DNA of 64,000 nucleotides, from contig JBFMAI010000032.1 of the NCBI GenBank assembly GCA_040755725.1, positions 62,001 to 126,000 on the forward strand. Reading direction: 5' to 3'. How positions within the stretch are numbered: the first letter of the stretch is position 1; every line of letters starts with the position of its first letter. Made by a program: the position numbers and the translations under genes. The notes below the pieces were generated by a model. The model did not search any database and had not been told where the DNA came from. It saw nothing but the letters and a program-made list of their open reading frames with translations. This stretch comes from JBFMAI01 sp040755725. Its GTDB lineage: Bacteria; Planctomycetota; Phycisphaerae; UBA1845; Fen-1342. Positions 16,845 through 25,788 of the stretch are shown here, in pieces.

Positions 16845-18803
16845 CTAGCGGGCGCCGGCGAGCTGCGGGCCGAGCAGCTTCTCGGTCTCGTCCAGCAGCC
16901 GCGCGAAGTACTTCATCGCGTCCTCGACGTAGGTCGCCGTGGTCATGTCCACGCCGGCGTCCCGCAGCAGTTCCAGCGGGTACTTGCGGCTGCCGCTCTT
17001 GAGGAATGTCAGGTACTTCTCGACGGCGCCGGGCTCGTTGTGGCTGATGCGCTCCACGATATTGGCCGCGGCGCAGTAGCTGGTCGAGTACTTGTACACG
17101 TAGAAGTTGTAGTAAAAGTGGGGGATGCGAATCCAGTAGTTGTCCACGAGCGGGTCTTGTTCGTAGTCCGGGCCGTAGTACCGCTTCATGATCTCGCCGT
17201 ACGCCGCCCCCAGCGTATCCGCCGTCAGCGGCATCCCGTTCTCGGCCATCTCGTGGATTTTTTGCTCGAACTCGCTGAACATCGTCTGGCGGAAGACGGT
17301 CCCGCGGAAGCCCTCCAACAGCTCGACCAGCAGGTACAGCTTCGCCTGTCGGTCGGTGATCTGCGGCAGCACGTAATTCTGCAGCAGGATCTCGTTGGCG
17401 GTGGAGGCCACCTCGGCGCAGAAGATGTCATAGTCGGCGTACACGTACGGCTGGTGCGTGCGCGACAGGAACGAGTGCATCGAGTGGCCCATCTCGTGGG
17501 CGAGTGTCGAGACGTCCTCATACGCCCCGGGCTCATCGGGTCCGGTGCTAAAGTTCAGCAGGATGTACGGTTGGGTCAGGTAGCTGCCGCTGGAGTAGGC
17601 GCCGCTGCGCTTGTTCCGCGTGGCGAACACGTCGATCCAGCGCGAGTCGATGCCCTTGGACATGATCTGGCCGTACTCGCTGCCCAGCGGCTTCAACGCC
17701 GCCTTCATGATGTCGATGCCCTCCGGGTACTTGTACTCCAGCTTCGCTTCGGCGGTGAACGGAGCATACAGGTCATAGTCGCGGGCCTTGTCGCTCAGCT
17801 TGAGGGCCTTGCAGCGCAACGTCGTGTAACGGTGCAGCAGCGGCAGGTTGTCGTTCACCGTGCGCACCAGGTTGTTGTAGACATCGACCGGGATGTTGCT
17901 GTTGAACAGCGACGCCTCCAGGCACGACTTGTAGCCGCGCGCCCGCACGTTGAACAGGTGGCTCTGCACGGCCCCGTTCAGCAACGCCGCCGCCGTGTTG
18001 CGGTACTTCGCATACGTCCCCACGATGCCTTCGTAGGCGTCCTTGCGCACGCGGCGGTCCGGGCTGCGCATGAACTTGTAGAACGCCTGGTCGTACAGCT
18101 CGACCTCCTGGCCCTGTTCGTCCTTGATCTTGGGGAACTGGATGTCGGCGTTGGACAGCAGGTTGTACGCGGTGTACGGCACCGAGGCCACCTGCCCGCC
18201 CAGCGCGATCAGCCGTTCCTCCGGCTCGCTCAGGACGAACTGCTTGCGACGAAACGAATTGTGGAACGAGTGGCGGTACAGCGCGAGGTCCGCGTTCTCG
18301 CCCATCCACTTTTCGAGCGTTTCCCACGGGATCGCGGTCAGCTCCGGTTCGACCCAGGCCATCGCCTCGCCATACTTGACCGCCAGCCCGCGCAGCCGGT
18401 CCTCCATGCCCTGGTACTTGCTGACCTTGGTGTCCTCGTCGGACTTCAGCGACGCATAGACGAAGACCTTCTCGAAGCGCGGCCCCACGTCGTCGCCGAG
18501 CTGGCAGAATGCCAGCAGGGTGGCCGCCCCTTCGCCCAGCCGTCCCTTGTATGCCGTCAGCTTCGGAATGTCCTGCTCAAGTTGCGCGAACTCTCGCTCC
18601 CATTGCGCCTCGTCCGCGTAGATGGTCTCGGTGGCCCACAGGTACTGCGGCGGAATCTCGCTCCGCAGGGGGACCTTCTTCTCCTGGGCGACGGCCGGGC
18701 GGCCGACCAAGAACGCCAACGCAGCCAGGGCCACCAGGGTCCGTCGGGCCACCGCCCACGTGACCGCCGGGCGGTGTCGGTACAGAATTGAGGCGCATGT
18801 CAT
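16845..18803 (-). CDS. pepF: Oligoendopeptidase F (M3 family), exported
   Basis: A 652-residue zinc peptidase of the M3 family that cleaves oligopeptides. The active site is visible as LAHEMGHSMHSF near residues 428-440 (HExxH), with the third ligand glutamate in the following FCAEVAST block. The C-terminal part contains the YYNFYVYKYSTSYCAA segment typical of PepF. Unlike most PepF proteins it begins with an export signal (VARRTLVALAALAFLVGRPAVAQ region, about residues 17-40), so it probably acts outside the cytoplasmic membrane on imported or surface peptides. The ATG at 18803 has a GGAGAG ribosome-binding site; an upstream in-frame start at 18911 would bury the signal peptide. Confidence 0.92.
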   Translation of the reverse strand: MTCASILYRHRPAVTWAVARRTLVALAALAFLVGRPAVAQEKKVPLRSEIPPQYLWATETIYADEAQWEREFAQLEQDIPKLTAYKGRLGEGAATLLAFCQLGDDVGPRFEKVFVYASLKSDEDTKVSKYQGMEDRLRGLAVKYGEAMAWVEPELTAIPWETLEKWMGENADLALYRHSFHNSFRRKQFVLSEPEERLIALGGQVASVPYTAYNLLSNADIQFPKIKDEQGQEVELYDQAFYKFMRSPDRRVRKDAYEGIVGTYAKYRNTAAALLNGAVQSHLFNVRARGYKSCLEASLFNSNIPVDVYNNLVRTVNDNLPLLHRYTTLRCKALKLSDKARDYDLYAPFTAEAKLEYKYPEGIDIMKAALKPLGSEYGQIMSKGIDSRWIDVFATRNKRSGAYSSGSYLTQPYILLNFSTGPDEPGAYEDVSTLAHEMGHSMHSFLSRTHQPYVYADYDIFCAEVASTANEILLQNYVLPQITDRQAKLYLLVELLEGFRGTVFRQTMFSEFEQKIHEMAENGMPLTADTLGAAYGEIMKRYYGPDYEQDPLVDNYWIRIPHFYYNFYVYKYSTSYCAAANIVERISHNEPGAVEKYLTFLKSGSRKYPLELLRDAGVDMTTATYVEDAMKYFARLLDETEKLLGPQLAGAR

Positions 18804-19112
18804 GGGTCTACTCTCTCCGCGGGGAGTGGGGGCAGGGTCGCCGGCTGGCCCCGCTGACCGCCGACGACTCGTCAGAGTGCCTAAACTATCCCGCGCCCCG
18901 TCGAGCCGCAAGCGTCGATAGTTGTCGGCGGCACCGGAATCAAGACGGGTTGCAGCGCGCGGAACCGATGGCCGGGCTCACGTCCGCGGCGCACTTGGGG
19001 AGGGCGGGCCTCCCGGCGAGCCGCGGCTCGCCGGCTCCGGCGCGCGGGGACCGCCCTCCCGGGGTGCATATTCGCTCCTGGCGATTCAATCAGCGTTCGG
19101 CCCGACATGCGC
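18804..19112. other. Intergenic region between polA and pepF
   Basis: No gene is seen. Positions 19001-19062 hold a family B palindromic repeat; the remainder is unremarkable GC-rich sequence that presumably includes the pepF promoter. Confidence 0.5.
19001..19062. repeat. Intergenic repeat family B, copy 3
   Basis: The most complete B copy: GAGGGCGGGCCTCCCGGCG, then AGCCGCGGCTCGCCGG, then GACCGCCCTCCC. The outer GGGAGGGCGG and CCGCCCTCCC parts are complementary, and the inner CGAGCCGCGGCTCG is itself a palindrome, so the element can form a long hairpin. Confidence 0.65.
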
Positions 19113-22037
19113 CTACTTCGCATCGAGCCAGTTGTCGCCGCAGGCCACGTCCACCTTGAGCGGCACGCGCAGGGGCAGCGCCCCGCTCATCACCGCGCGG
19201 AGCACGTCCGCCATCGCCGGCGCGTCGCCGCGCGGGGCCTCGCACACGAGTTCGTCGTGTACTTGCAGTAGCATCCGCAGCGGCAGCCGCTCGTCGCGGA
19301 TGCGGCGGTGCAGCCGGTTCATCGCGGTCTTGATAAGATCGGCCGCCGAACCCTGGATCACCGTGTTGACGGCGAAGCGCTCCGCCTGCGCCCGCAAACC
19401 GGCGTTGCGCGAGGCGAGGTTCTCGATCGGCCGCCGACGGCCGAGGATCGTCTGCACGAAGCCCCGCTCTCGCGCCTCGGCAATACAGTGGTCCCTGAAG
19501 CCGCGAATACGCGGATAGCGCCGATAGTACGCGTCAATGAACGCCTGGGCCTCCCCGCGGGACATCCCGGTCGCCTGCGACAACCCGAACGCGGTTTGGC
19601 CGTAGATGATGCCGAAGTTGACGGCCTTGGCCCGGCCGCGCATGTCTTTCGTCACGGCCTCCAGCGGCACGCCGTTGATCTCCGCCGCCACGAAGGCGTG
19701 AATGTCGCGGTCCTCCTGGAAGGCGCGGATGAGGGCCTCGTCCTCGCTGAAGTGGGCCAGCACGCGCAGCTCGACCTGCGAGTAATCCGCCACAACGAGC
19801 TGCTCGTCCGGACTGCGCGGCACAAACGCCCGGCGAATCTGCCGACCCAGCTCGGTGCGGATGGGGATGTTCTGGAGGTTCGGCTCGCTGCTCGACAGCC
19901 GCCCGGTGACGGTGCCGGTCTGGTGGTAACTGGTGTGCAGGCGGCCGGTGCGCCGGCTGCACTGGGCGGGCAGGGCGTCCACGTAAGTCCCCCGCAGCTT
20001 CTGAATCTCGCGGTACTCGAGCAACAGCGCAAACAGCGGGTTGCCGGTCTCGCGCCCCAGCACTTCCAACGTGTCGGCGTCCGTCGAACGCGTCGTCTTC
20101 GTCCGCCGCACGACGCGGAACTTCATTTTGTCGAACAGGACGTCGGCCAACTGCTTCGGCGAATCGAGGTTGAAGCGCGTGTCGACGAGCCGGTAGACCT
20201 CCTCCTGAATCGCTTCGATCCGGGTGCTCAGGTCGGCGCCAATGCGCCGCAGCCACTCCGTATCCAGGCGAATGCCGTGGTGCTCCATGTCGGCCAGCAC
20301 CGACACCAACGGCATCTCGGTGTCATAGAACAGCCGATCGACACCCAGCGGGGCGAGTTGCGGCTCGAACAGCAGCCGCAGCCGCCAGGTGTAGTCCGCG
20401 TCCTCCGCCGCGTACTCGGCCACGCGCTCGACCGGCACCTGGTCCATCCGCAACTGCTGCGGCGGTTTGCCGATCAGATCGGTGATCGGGATCATCCGGT
20501 GACCGAGCAGATGAAAGGCGAGGTGGTCGAGGCTGTACGAGCTGCGCGTCGAGTCCAGCACGAAGGCGGCGACCATCGTGTCGAACAGCGGACCCGCGAG
20601 CGGCATGCCCGCGTTGCGCAGCACGTTCAGGTCGTACTTCAGGTTCTGCCCGACCTTGCGTTTCGAGGGATCGGCCAGCAGGGGCCCCAGCCGCTCGCGC
20701 ACGTGGTCCAGCGGCAGCGCGTGGCCGAAGACACTGCGCACGGGGACGTAGTAGCCGCGGCCGACCTCCCACGCGAGCGATACGCCCACGAGGTCGCAAT
20801 CGCTCGGATTCACGCCGGTCGTTTCGGTGTCAACCGCGAACTCCGGCCGGCGTGCCAGGGCCGCGACGAGTTCGCGGAGCCCCGCCGGCGTGTTGACCAG
20901 GCGGTAGTCGCCGCCATCGGGCTGCCGTAGGTCCGCGGCGGCCACCAGTAGGGCCGCCGTCCCCGGCTGCCCCGGGCGGGCGACACCCGTCCCTTGCTGC
21001 CCGGGGAGCAGGATAGCCGTCCCCGGCCCTCCGGCGCGCCACGACGAGCCCGGAGCGCCAGCGACGGGACCGCGGATGCCATCCGTCGGCAGGGCGCCCG
21101 CGGCCACGTTGGGTAGCACCGGCGTCCCGCCTGTGTCCAGTTGACCCGGCAGCGCTTCCGCTCCCTCACGGTCGCGGCTCGGTCCGGCTGGCAGTTGCTC
21201 CAGCAGCCGCCGGAAACCGAGCGCCTCAAACGTCGGCCGCACGCGCGACCAATCAAACCGGTCGCACGCGGCGGCGGCGAGATCCAGCTCGAGCGCCAGA
21301 TCGTCCCGCAACGTCACCAGCTCCCGCACCATGTCCAGCCGCGGCGCGAACGCCAGCACGTTCTCGCGCTGCTTGGGCGTCAGCTCGTCGGCGTGCTCCA
21401 CGACACCCTGCACGGAACCGTATTTCTCCAGCAGCTTCGCGGCGATCTTGGGCCCGATCCCCGGCACGCCCGGCACGTTGTCCACGCTGTCGCCGATCAG
21501 AATCTGCGCGTCAATCGCCTGCTCCGGCCGCCAGCCCTTCACGTCGACCAACCGTTCCGCCGTGATTTCCTCGTCCTTCAGCGGGTCATAGAGGTAGACG
21601 TACTCGCCAAGAAGTTGCTCCAGGTCCTTGTCGCGGCTGACGACGCAAACACGCAACTCCGGTCCGGCCAGCCGGCGCACCAGCGTCGCAATCAGGTCGT
21701 CCGCCTCGTGCCCCTCCTGGCGCAACAGCGGTACGCCGGCGGCCTCGAGAATGCGGATAATCCGTTCCTCTTGCGGCGCCAGGTCTTCGGGCGGCGGCTC
21801 GCGGTGGGCCTTGTACTCGGGGTAGATTTGGCGGCGTAGCAGTTTCGTCTCGTCCGCGTCGAGGGCCATGACCAGGTAGTCGGGCCGCCGGTCGCGCAGC
21901 AGATTCAGCAGCATCTGACAGAAGACATACGTGGCCCGCGTCGGCTCGCCGGTGGGGGAGTTCAACGGTCGAAACGGTGCGTAGTACGCCCGGTAGATCT
22001 GCGCGTGACCGTCGATCACGTACAGGGTCTTCGGCAT
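19113..22037 (-). CDS. polA: DNA polymerase I
   Basis: A 974-residue family A polymerase for Okazaki fragment processing and repair. Residues 1-280 form the 5'-3' exonuclease (YVIDGHAQIYRAYYAP start; DKDLEQLL; GDSVDNVPGVPGIGPK). Residues about 385-560 form the 3'-5' exonuclease with DEDD residues intact (FAVDTETTG, GQNLKYDLNVL, YAAEDADYTWRL). The polymerase domain has motif A (VADYSQVELRVLAHFSED), motif B (AKAVNFGIIYGQTAFG) and motif C (QVHDELVCEAP). Between the two exonuclease domains (about residues 283-366) lies an unusual Gly/Pro/Ala/Thr-rich linker that looks derived from repeat DNA. It is divergent from the macro-domain gene, 88 bases away. Confidence 0.97.
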   Translation of the reverse strand: MPKTLYVIDGHAQIYRAYYAPFRPLNSPTGEPTRATYVFCQMLLNLLRDRRPDYLVMALDADETKLLRRQIYPEYKAHREPPPEDLAPQEERIIRILEAAGVPLLRQEGHEADDLIATLVRRLAGPELRVCVVSRDKDLEQLLGEYVYLYDPLKDEEITAERLVDVKGWRPEQAIDAQILIGDSVDNVPGVPGIGPKIAAKLLEKYGSVQGVVEHADELTPKQRENVLAFAPRLDMVRELVTLRDDLALELDLAAAACDRFDWSRVRPTFEALGFRRLLEQLPAGPSRDREGAEALPGQLDTGGTPVLPNVAAGALPTDGIRGPVAGAPGSSWRAGGPGTAILLPGQQGTGVARPGQPGTAALLVAAADLRQPDGGDYRLVNTPAGLRELVAALARRPEFAVDTETTGVNPSDCDLVGVSLAWEVGRGYYVPVRSVFGHALPLDHVRERLGPLLADPSKRKVGQNLKYDLNVLRNAGMPLAGPLFDTMVAAFVLDSTRSSYSLDHLAFHLLGHRMIPITDLIGKPPQQLRMDQVPVERVAEYAAEDADYTWRLRLLFEPQLAPLGVDRLFYDTEMPLVSVLADMEHHGIRLDTEWLRRIGADLSTRIEAIQEEVYRLVDTRFNLDSPKQLADVLFDKMKFRVVRRTKTTRSTDADTLEVLGRETGNPLFALLLEYREIQKLRGTYVDALPAQCSRRTGRLHTSYHQTGTVTGRLSSSEPNLQNIPIRTELGRQIRRAFVPRSPDEQLVVADYSQVELRVLAHFSEDEALIRAFQEDRDIHAFVAAEINGVPLEAVTKDMRGRAKAVNFGIIYGQTAFGLSQATGMSRGEAQAFIDAYYRRYPRIRGFRDHCIAEARERGFVQTILGRRRPIENLASRNAGLRAQAERFAVNTVIQGSAADLIKTAMNRLHRRIRDERLPLRMLLQVHDELVCEAPRGDAPAMADVLRAVMSGALPLRVPLKVDVACGDNWLDAK
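20940..21190 (-). repeat. Repeat-like low-complexity insertion within polA
   Basis: This in-frame part of polA contains internally repeated blocks around the phrase GCCGTCCCCGGC with CCCGGG cores (20955-21035), encoding repeated PGQ/PGT units, and a segment encoding SRDREGAEALP and TGGTPVLP. The composition is unlike the polymerase on either side and resembles dispersed repeats of GC-rich bacteria that have been captured in frame. Confidence 0.5.
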
Positions 22038-22125
22038 GGACGCATCCTATGTCGCCCCGGCGGTCCCTGCCATTCTGCCTGATCGCGCCCGCTCGTGTAC
22101 AATGCCGCGCTGTGGAGGCCCTGCC

Positions 22126-22665
22126 ATGCCGGATCATGATCCGTGGTCAAGAATCGAGCTTCAGCAGGGGGACATCACCAAGCTGGCCGTGGACGCCATC
22201 GTCAACGCGGCCAACGCCCGGCTGGCCGGCGGTGGGGGAGTGGACGGGGCCATCCATCGCGCTGCCGGCTGGGAAGACCTCCAAGCCGCGTGCCGCCGGC
22301 TCGGCGGCTGCAACACCGGCGACGCCAAGATCACGCCCGGCTTCGCCCTGCCCGCTCGCTTCATCATCCACACCGTCGGCCCGGTCTGGAGCGGCGGCGG
22401 CCGGGGTGAGCCCGGACTGCTGGCGTCGTGCTACCGCCGGTCACTGGAGGTCGCCGTCGAGAATGGCTGCCAGACCGTCGCGTTTCCCGCGATCAGTACC
22501 GGGGTCTACGGTTATCCCTTCGAGGCCGCGACTGAAATCGCCCTGCGCACGACGGCGGAGTTCCTGCGCGGTCAACCCCGCCTCGAACGCGTAATCTTCG
22601 TCTTCTTCGGTTCGCCCGACTTCAGCGCCGCCGGCCGCATCCTGGCCCGCGTGCGATCCCTGTGA
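22126..22665 (+). CDS. Macro-domain (MacroD/YmdB-type) ADP-ribose-binding protein
   Basis: A 179-residue single macro domain. Family landmarks are QQGDITKLAVDAIVNAANA at the N-terminus, GGGGVDGAIHRAAG (ADP-ribose loop 1), the GDAKITPGF and IIHTVGPVW block, and FPAISTGVYGYP (loop 2). MacroD-type enzymes hydrolyse O-acetyl-ADP-ribose and remove ADP-ribose from acidic side chains. The ATG at 22126 has a TGGAGG ribosome-binding site 9 bases upstream; the frame is open further upstream but lacks conservation and would overlap the polA start. Convergent with the GTPase-like gene that follows. Confidence 0.92.
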   Translation: MPDHDPWSRIELQQGDITKLAVDAIVNAANARLAGGGGVDGAIHRAAGWEDLQAACRRLGGCNTGDAKITPGFALPARFIIHTVGPVWSGGGRGEPGLLASCYRRSLEVAVENGCQTVAFPAISTGVYGYPFEAATEIALRTTAEFLRGQPRLERVIFVFFGSPDFSAAGRILARVRSL

Positions 22666-22710
22666 CTCGCTACGAACGCGCGCGCCCTGATCGGCGCCCG
22701 AGCAGGGGGG

Positions 22711-24030
22711 TCAGATCACCTTCTTGATGGCCGCCGCGAGCTGCCCCGGCTGCCGCTCTTCGAGCTCATACAGCACGCGCAGCGACGGCTTGTTGATCTT
22801 CAGCAGCCGGCCCAGGTCGATCGGGGTGCCAATCAGCACGAGGTCGCACGGCACCGCGTTGATCGTCTGCTCCAGCTCCTTCATCTGCTTCTTGCCGTAG
22901 CCCATCGCCGGCAACACGTCGCTGACGTGCGGGTACGCGGCGAAGGTGCCCTTGATCGAGCCGACGGCGTACGGACGCGGATCGATGATCTCGCGCGCGG
23001 CGAACTTGCGGGCCGCGATGTGGCCCGCTCCATAGCGCATCTCGCCGTGCGTCAACGTCGGCCCGTCCTCGACGACCAGCACCCTCTTGCCGCGAATCTG
23101 CGCGGGGTCGCCGACTGTCACCGGCGAGTTCGCCATGATCACCGTCGCGTCCGGGTTCGTGTCCCGTACACTCTGGAGCACCGTCTCGACGTCCTCCGGC
23201 CTGGCCGTGTCCACCTTGTTCACAACGATGACGTTCGCCATGTACAGGTTCGTCTCGCCCGGGTAGTAGCGGCGTTCGTGGCCTGGCCGGTGCGGGTCAA
23301 CCACGGTGATGTACAGGTCCGGCTGGTAGAACGGCATGTCGTTGTTGCCGCCGTCCCACAGGACCACATCCGCTTCCGCCTCGGCGGCCCGCAGGATCTT
23401 CTCGTAGTCGACGCCCGCGAAGACGACGTTCCCCGCCGCGATGTGGGGCTCGTATTCCTCACGCTCCTCGATCGTGCAGTGATACCGGTCCATGTCCTCG
23501 AGCGTCGCAAACCGCTGACAGACCTGCTGCGTCAGGTCGCCGTACGGCATCGGGTGCCGGACGGCGGCCACCTTCCTGCCCGCCGCCTTCAACAGCTTGA
23601 CCACTGCCCGCGACGTCTGGCTCTTGCCACAGCCCGTGCGCACGGCACACACGGCGATGACCGGCTTGCTGCTCTTGAGCATGGTGTGCCGGTGCCCGAG
23701 CATGCAGAAGTCGGCCCCGGCCGCGTTCACGAGGGCCCCCTTGTGCATGACCACTTCGTGCGGCAGATCGGAGTACGCGATCGCCACGAGGTCCACGCCG
23801 TGTTTGTGGATGAGCTTCTCAATGTCCGCCTCGGCGTGAATTGGGATGCCCTTCGGATACCGCGGGCCGGCCAGTTCGGGCGGATAAACCCGCCCGGCGA
23901 TGTCGGGGATTTGGGCCGCCGTGAAGGCGACGACCTCGAACGCCGGGTTGTCCCGCCAGTAGGTGTTGAAATCGTGGAAATCGCGCCCGGCGGCGCCCAT
24001 GATGATGACTTTGCGGGTTGGGTTGCTCAT
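22711..24030 (-). CDS. Cyclic 2,3-diphosphoglycerate synthetase-like GTPase
   Basis: A 439-residue protein with an N-terminal Rossmann-like part (RKVIIMGAAGRDFHDFN) and a central P-loop NTPase with VCAVRTGCGKSQTSRAV (Walker A) near residue 130, VLWDGGNND (Walker B region) and VNKVD (NKxD, guanine specificity). This layout matches proteins annotated as cyclic 2,3-diphosphoglycerate synthetase. The archaeal enzyme makes an osmolyte; many bacterial homologues have untested roles, so the metabolite is uncertain. Length and ends look complete. It is a minus-strand gene with no same-strand neighbour close by. Confidence 0.8.
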   Translation of the reverse strand: MSNPTRKVIIMGAAGRDFHDFNTYWRDNPAFEVVAFTAAQIPDIAGRVYPPELAGPRYPKGIPIHAEADIEKLIHKHGVDLVAIAYSDLPHEVVMHKGALVNAAGADFCMLGHRHTMLKSSKPVIAVCAVRTGCGKSQTSRAVVKLLKAAGRKVAAVRHPMPYGDLTQQVCQRFATLEDMDRYHCTIEEREEYEPHIAAGNVVFAGVDYEKILRAAEAEADVVLWDGGNNDMPFYQPDLYITVVDPHRPGHERRYYPGETNLYMANVIVVNKVDTARPEDVETVLQSVRDTNPDATVIMANSPVTVGDPAQIRGKRVLVVEDGPTLTHGEMRYGAGHIAARKFAAREIIDPRPYAVGSIKGTFAAYPHVSDVLPAMGYGKKQMKELEQTINAVPCDLVLIGTPIDLGRLLKINKPSLRVLYELEERQPGQLAAAIKKVI

Positions 24031-24237
24031 ACGTGTGTCGTCTCAGCTCCGCAGGCTCGCGTTCCACCTCGCGTGCCGCGGGTCCGCGCCGCGCGGCACG
24101 TCACACAGCCGATTCCTGCGGGCGACAACATAGCCGCCAACCGCGGTCCGCTCAAGTTGCCGCGCCAGCAGGGGGGTTGTCGGGCCCTGAGGGTCAGGGT
24201 ACGATCGGTTGTGTGACGTTCCGCCGTTGAAGACCGC

Positions 24238-24303
24238 CGACAGAACCCACCACGCCAGTGGTGAGCTGCTTCGCCCCGCACTTGCGTGCGGCGTTCTGAT
24301 GGG
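24238..24303. repeat. Intergenic repeat family A, copy 2 (inverted orientation)
   Basis: It starts with CAGAACCCACCACGCCAGTGGTG, broken here as CAGAACCC plus the hairpin ACCAC-gcca-GTGGT, continues with CCCGCACTTGCGTGCGG as a second hairpin, and ends CGTTCTG. The ends pair (CAGAAC with GTTCTG), giving a potential three-way junction. Confidence 0.75.
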
Positions 24304-24329
24304 TCCCAGGGTTGCTGCGAGGTGCGGAC

Positions 24330-24542
24330 GTGCGACGACGCGTGCGACTGCTGTTCCTGGTGCTGTGCCTGACCCTGACCACCGGCGTTCCCGCCCGGGC
24401 CGAGGAGACCCGATTTCAAGAGCCGGGCGTGAGTTACCTCGAGGAACGCGGGCCGTACCTGGAGTGGGGCTTGGGAGCGCTGATCGTCATTGCCTGCCTT
24501 CTGATTGCGTTCAAAAACCCGCACCGCTCCCATATGGACTAA
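24330..24542 (+). CDS. Small exported membrane protein, unknown function
   Basis: A 70-residue product with an N-terminal signal sequence (RRRVRLLFLVLCLTLTTG, Ala-rich cleavage region ARA), a short polar stretch (TRFQEPGVSYLEERGPYLEW) and a C-terminal transmembrane helix (GLGALIVIACLLIAF) ending KNPHRSHMD. A GTG start at 24330 with GCGAGG about 8 bases upstream is preferred; a TTG at 24312 is the alternative. I do not recognise the family. It is the first of three consecutive very small exported proteins on this strand. Confidence 0.6.
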   Translation: MRRRVRLLFLVLCLTLTTGVPARAEETRFQEPGVSYLEERGPYLEWGLGALIVIACLLIAFKNPHRSHMD

Positions 24543-24550
24543 GCACCTTT

Positions 24551-24585
24551 CCGAACCCTGCACGCGAGTGCGGGGCCGGACCGCG
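24551..24585. repeat. Intergenic repeat family A, copy 3 (half copy)
   Basis: CGAACCCTGCACGCGAGTGC followed by GGGGCCGG: the first hairpin of family A only, placed between two small genes and just before a ribosome-binding site. Confidence 0.6.
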
Positions 24586-24612
24586 GGCCCTTGTCCCAAA
24601 AAGGAGAGCCTC

Positions 24613-24894
24613 ATGCCAAAGAACAAGCTATTGACGGTTTTGCTGTGCCTAAACCTCATACTTGCGGCTGCCCTGGTGTTTCACTCGCTCCCTCCGCGTA
24701 CTGCCGCAGCGCAAGGGACCGGCCTCGGCGGCAACTTCCTGGCGGTCACCGGCGAGATACAGAGCAAATTCGACGCGCTGTACCTCATGGACCTGCAAAA
24801 CCGCACCCTTCATGTCTTTTATTTCCAGAAGGGGAGTCAGGACCTCCAGTACGCCGGCTACCGCGACCTGGAACGCGACTTCCGTAACAACTGA
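24613..24894 (+). CDS. Small secreted protein, unknown function
   Basis: A 93-residue protein with an N-terminal signal/anchor segment (LLTVLLCLNLILAAALVF) and an Ala-rich cleavage site (RTAAAQG). The mature part is about 58 residues with alternating hydrophobic pattern (FDALYLMDLQNRTLHVFYF), consistent with a beta hairpin or one blade of a propeller. A strong AAGGAG ribosome-binding site sits 7 bases before the ATG. The stop codon overlaps the next ATG (TGATG). The next protein has the same layout and a similar core, suggesting ancient duplication. Confidence 0.7.
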   Translation: MPKNKLLTVLLCLNLILAAALVFHSLPPRTAAAQGTGLGGNFLAVTGEIQSKFDALYLMDLQNRTLHVFYFQKGSQDLQYAGYRDLERDFRNN

Positions 24895-25256
24895 TGTACG
24901 AGAGCTTTAGCATGATTACTACGACCGTGAACCGCCTCTCGCCCGCAGCGCTGGCCTCCGGCGCCCTGGGGCTGACCGCCTGCGCTCTCTTCGTCGCGCT
25001 GATCCTCGTCACCCAGCCCGCCGCGCAAGCGATCGGGATGAACGACCGCGGCGGTGACTACATCATGCTGACGCAGCAGCTTTCGTCGACGACGGAAGGC
25101 GTCGTCGTCATTGATGCCGCCGCCAAGCAGATGATCATTTATGCCTTCGATTACAACACCAAGACCCTCGAAATACTCCGACAAGTGCCCCTCGAGCAAC
25201 TGCCCAAACCCCGCGATCGCGGCGCGCCGACGCCGACGTCACCCCGGCGGCGCTAA
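24894..25256 (+). CDS. Small secreted protein, possible paralogue of the preceding gene
   Basis: A 120-residue protein with a hydrophobic N-terminal segment (GALGLTACALFVALILV) and a mature part containing DYIMLTQQLSSTTEG and VVVIDAAAKQMIIYAFDYN, which parallels FLAVTGEIQSKFDALYLMD and the following strands in the gene upstream. The ATG at 24894 overlaps the preceding stop by one base, implying coupling; a second ATG at 24912 with GAGAG upstream is a possible alternative. It ends in a short Pro/Arg tail. Function unknown. Confidence 0.68.
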   Translation: MYESFSMITTTVNRLSPAALASGALGLTACALFVALILVTQPAAQAIGMNDRGGDYIMLTQQLSSTTEGVVVIDAAAKQMIIYAFDYNTKTLEILRQVPLEQLPKPRDRGAPTPTSPRRR

Positions 25257-25429
25257 ACCGTGTAACAACCGACCGTGACGGCGGACTCACGGGGGTGGCC
25301 AGCCACCGCCGGGCGCACCGGAAGCCGGCGGCAGAGCACGTGGGGGCCGGGAACCGAGCCGCATCAGGTTGGTTCGCCGGGGGCGGGCGCGTGGATTTGC
25401 CGTCCTGGCGGTAATCGACGATTGGCAGG

Positions 25430-25467
25430 AGATAACGCAACATAATATATCTTATCGGACGTTATCT
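25430..25467. promoter_or_regulatory. AT-rich inverted repeat, operator- or cruciform-like
   Basis: AGATAACG (25430-25437) and its exact complement CGTTATCT (25460-25467) flank 22 bases that include ATAATATAT. A TTGGCA at 25422 followed by TAATAT after 15 bases or ATATAT after 17 bases could be a plus-strand promoter. It is one of the few AT-rich spots in the window. Confidence 0.4.
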
Positions 25468-25788
25468 GCCCCTCGCGTGAACGGCCCCATCGCCACGCCC
25501 CCGGTTGGGCCGCCCGCTACCGACTGTGCACGTGATGCGGGTGGCTGCCGCGCGCCTCCGGCGCGCCAGGGGCCGCTGGCGTTCTAGACCGGTATTGACC
25601 TGAGGGCGGGTCATACGGGTGCGTCCTGCGGCTAGTGGGCTGGTGGACGGGGCGGCAGGTTATTGCACTTGAGGATGCTGGTCGCGGCGCGTGCAGCACG
25701 CCGAGTGGGTCGGCAGGCCGGTCTCCACGGCCGGAGGGTTGGAGCGGCTCGCCGTGGACGCCGCCGTCGCGGTGCGATGATGCCTAGG

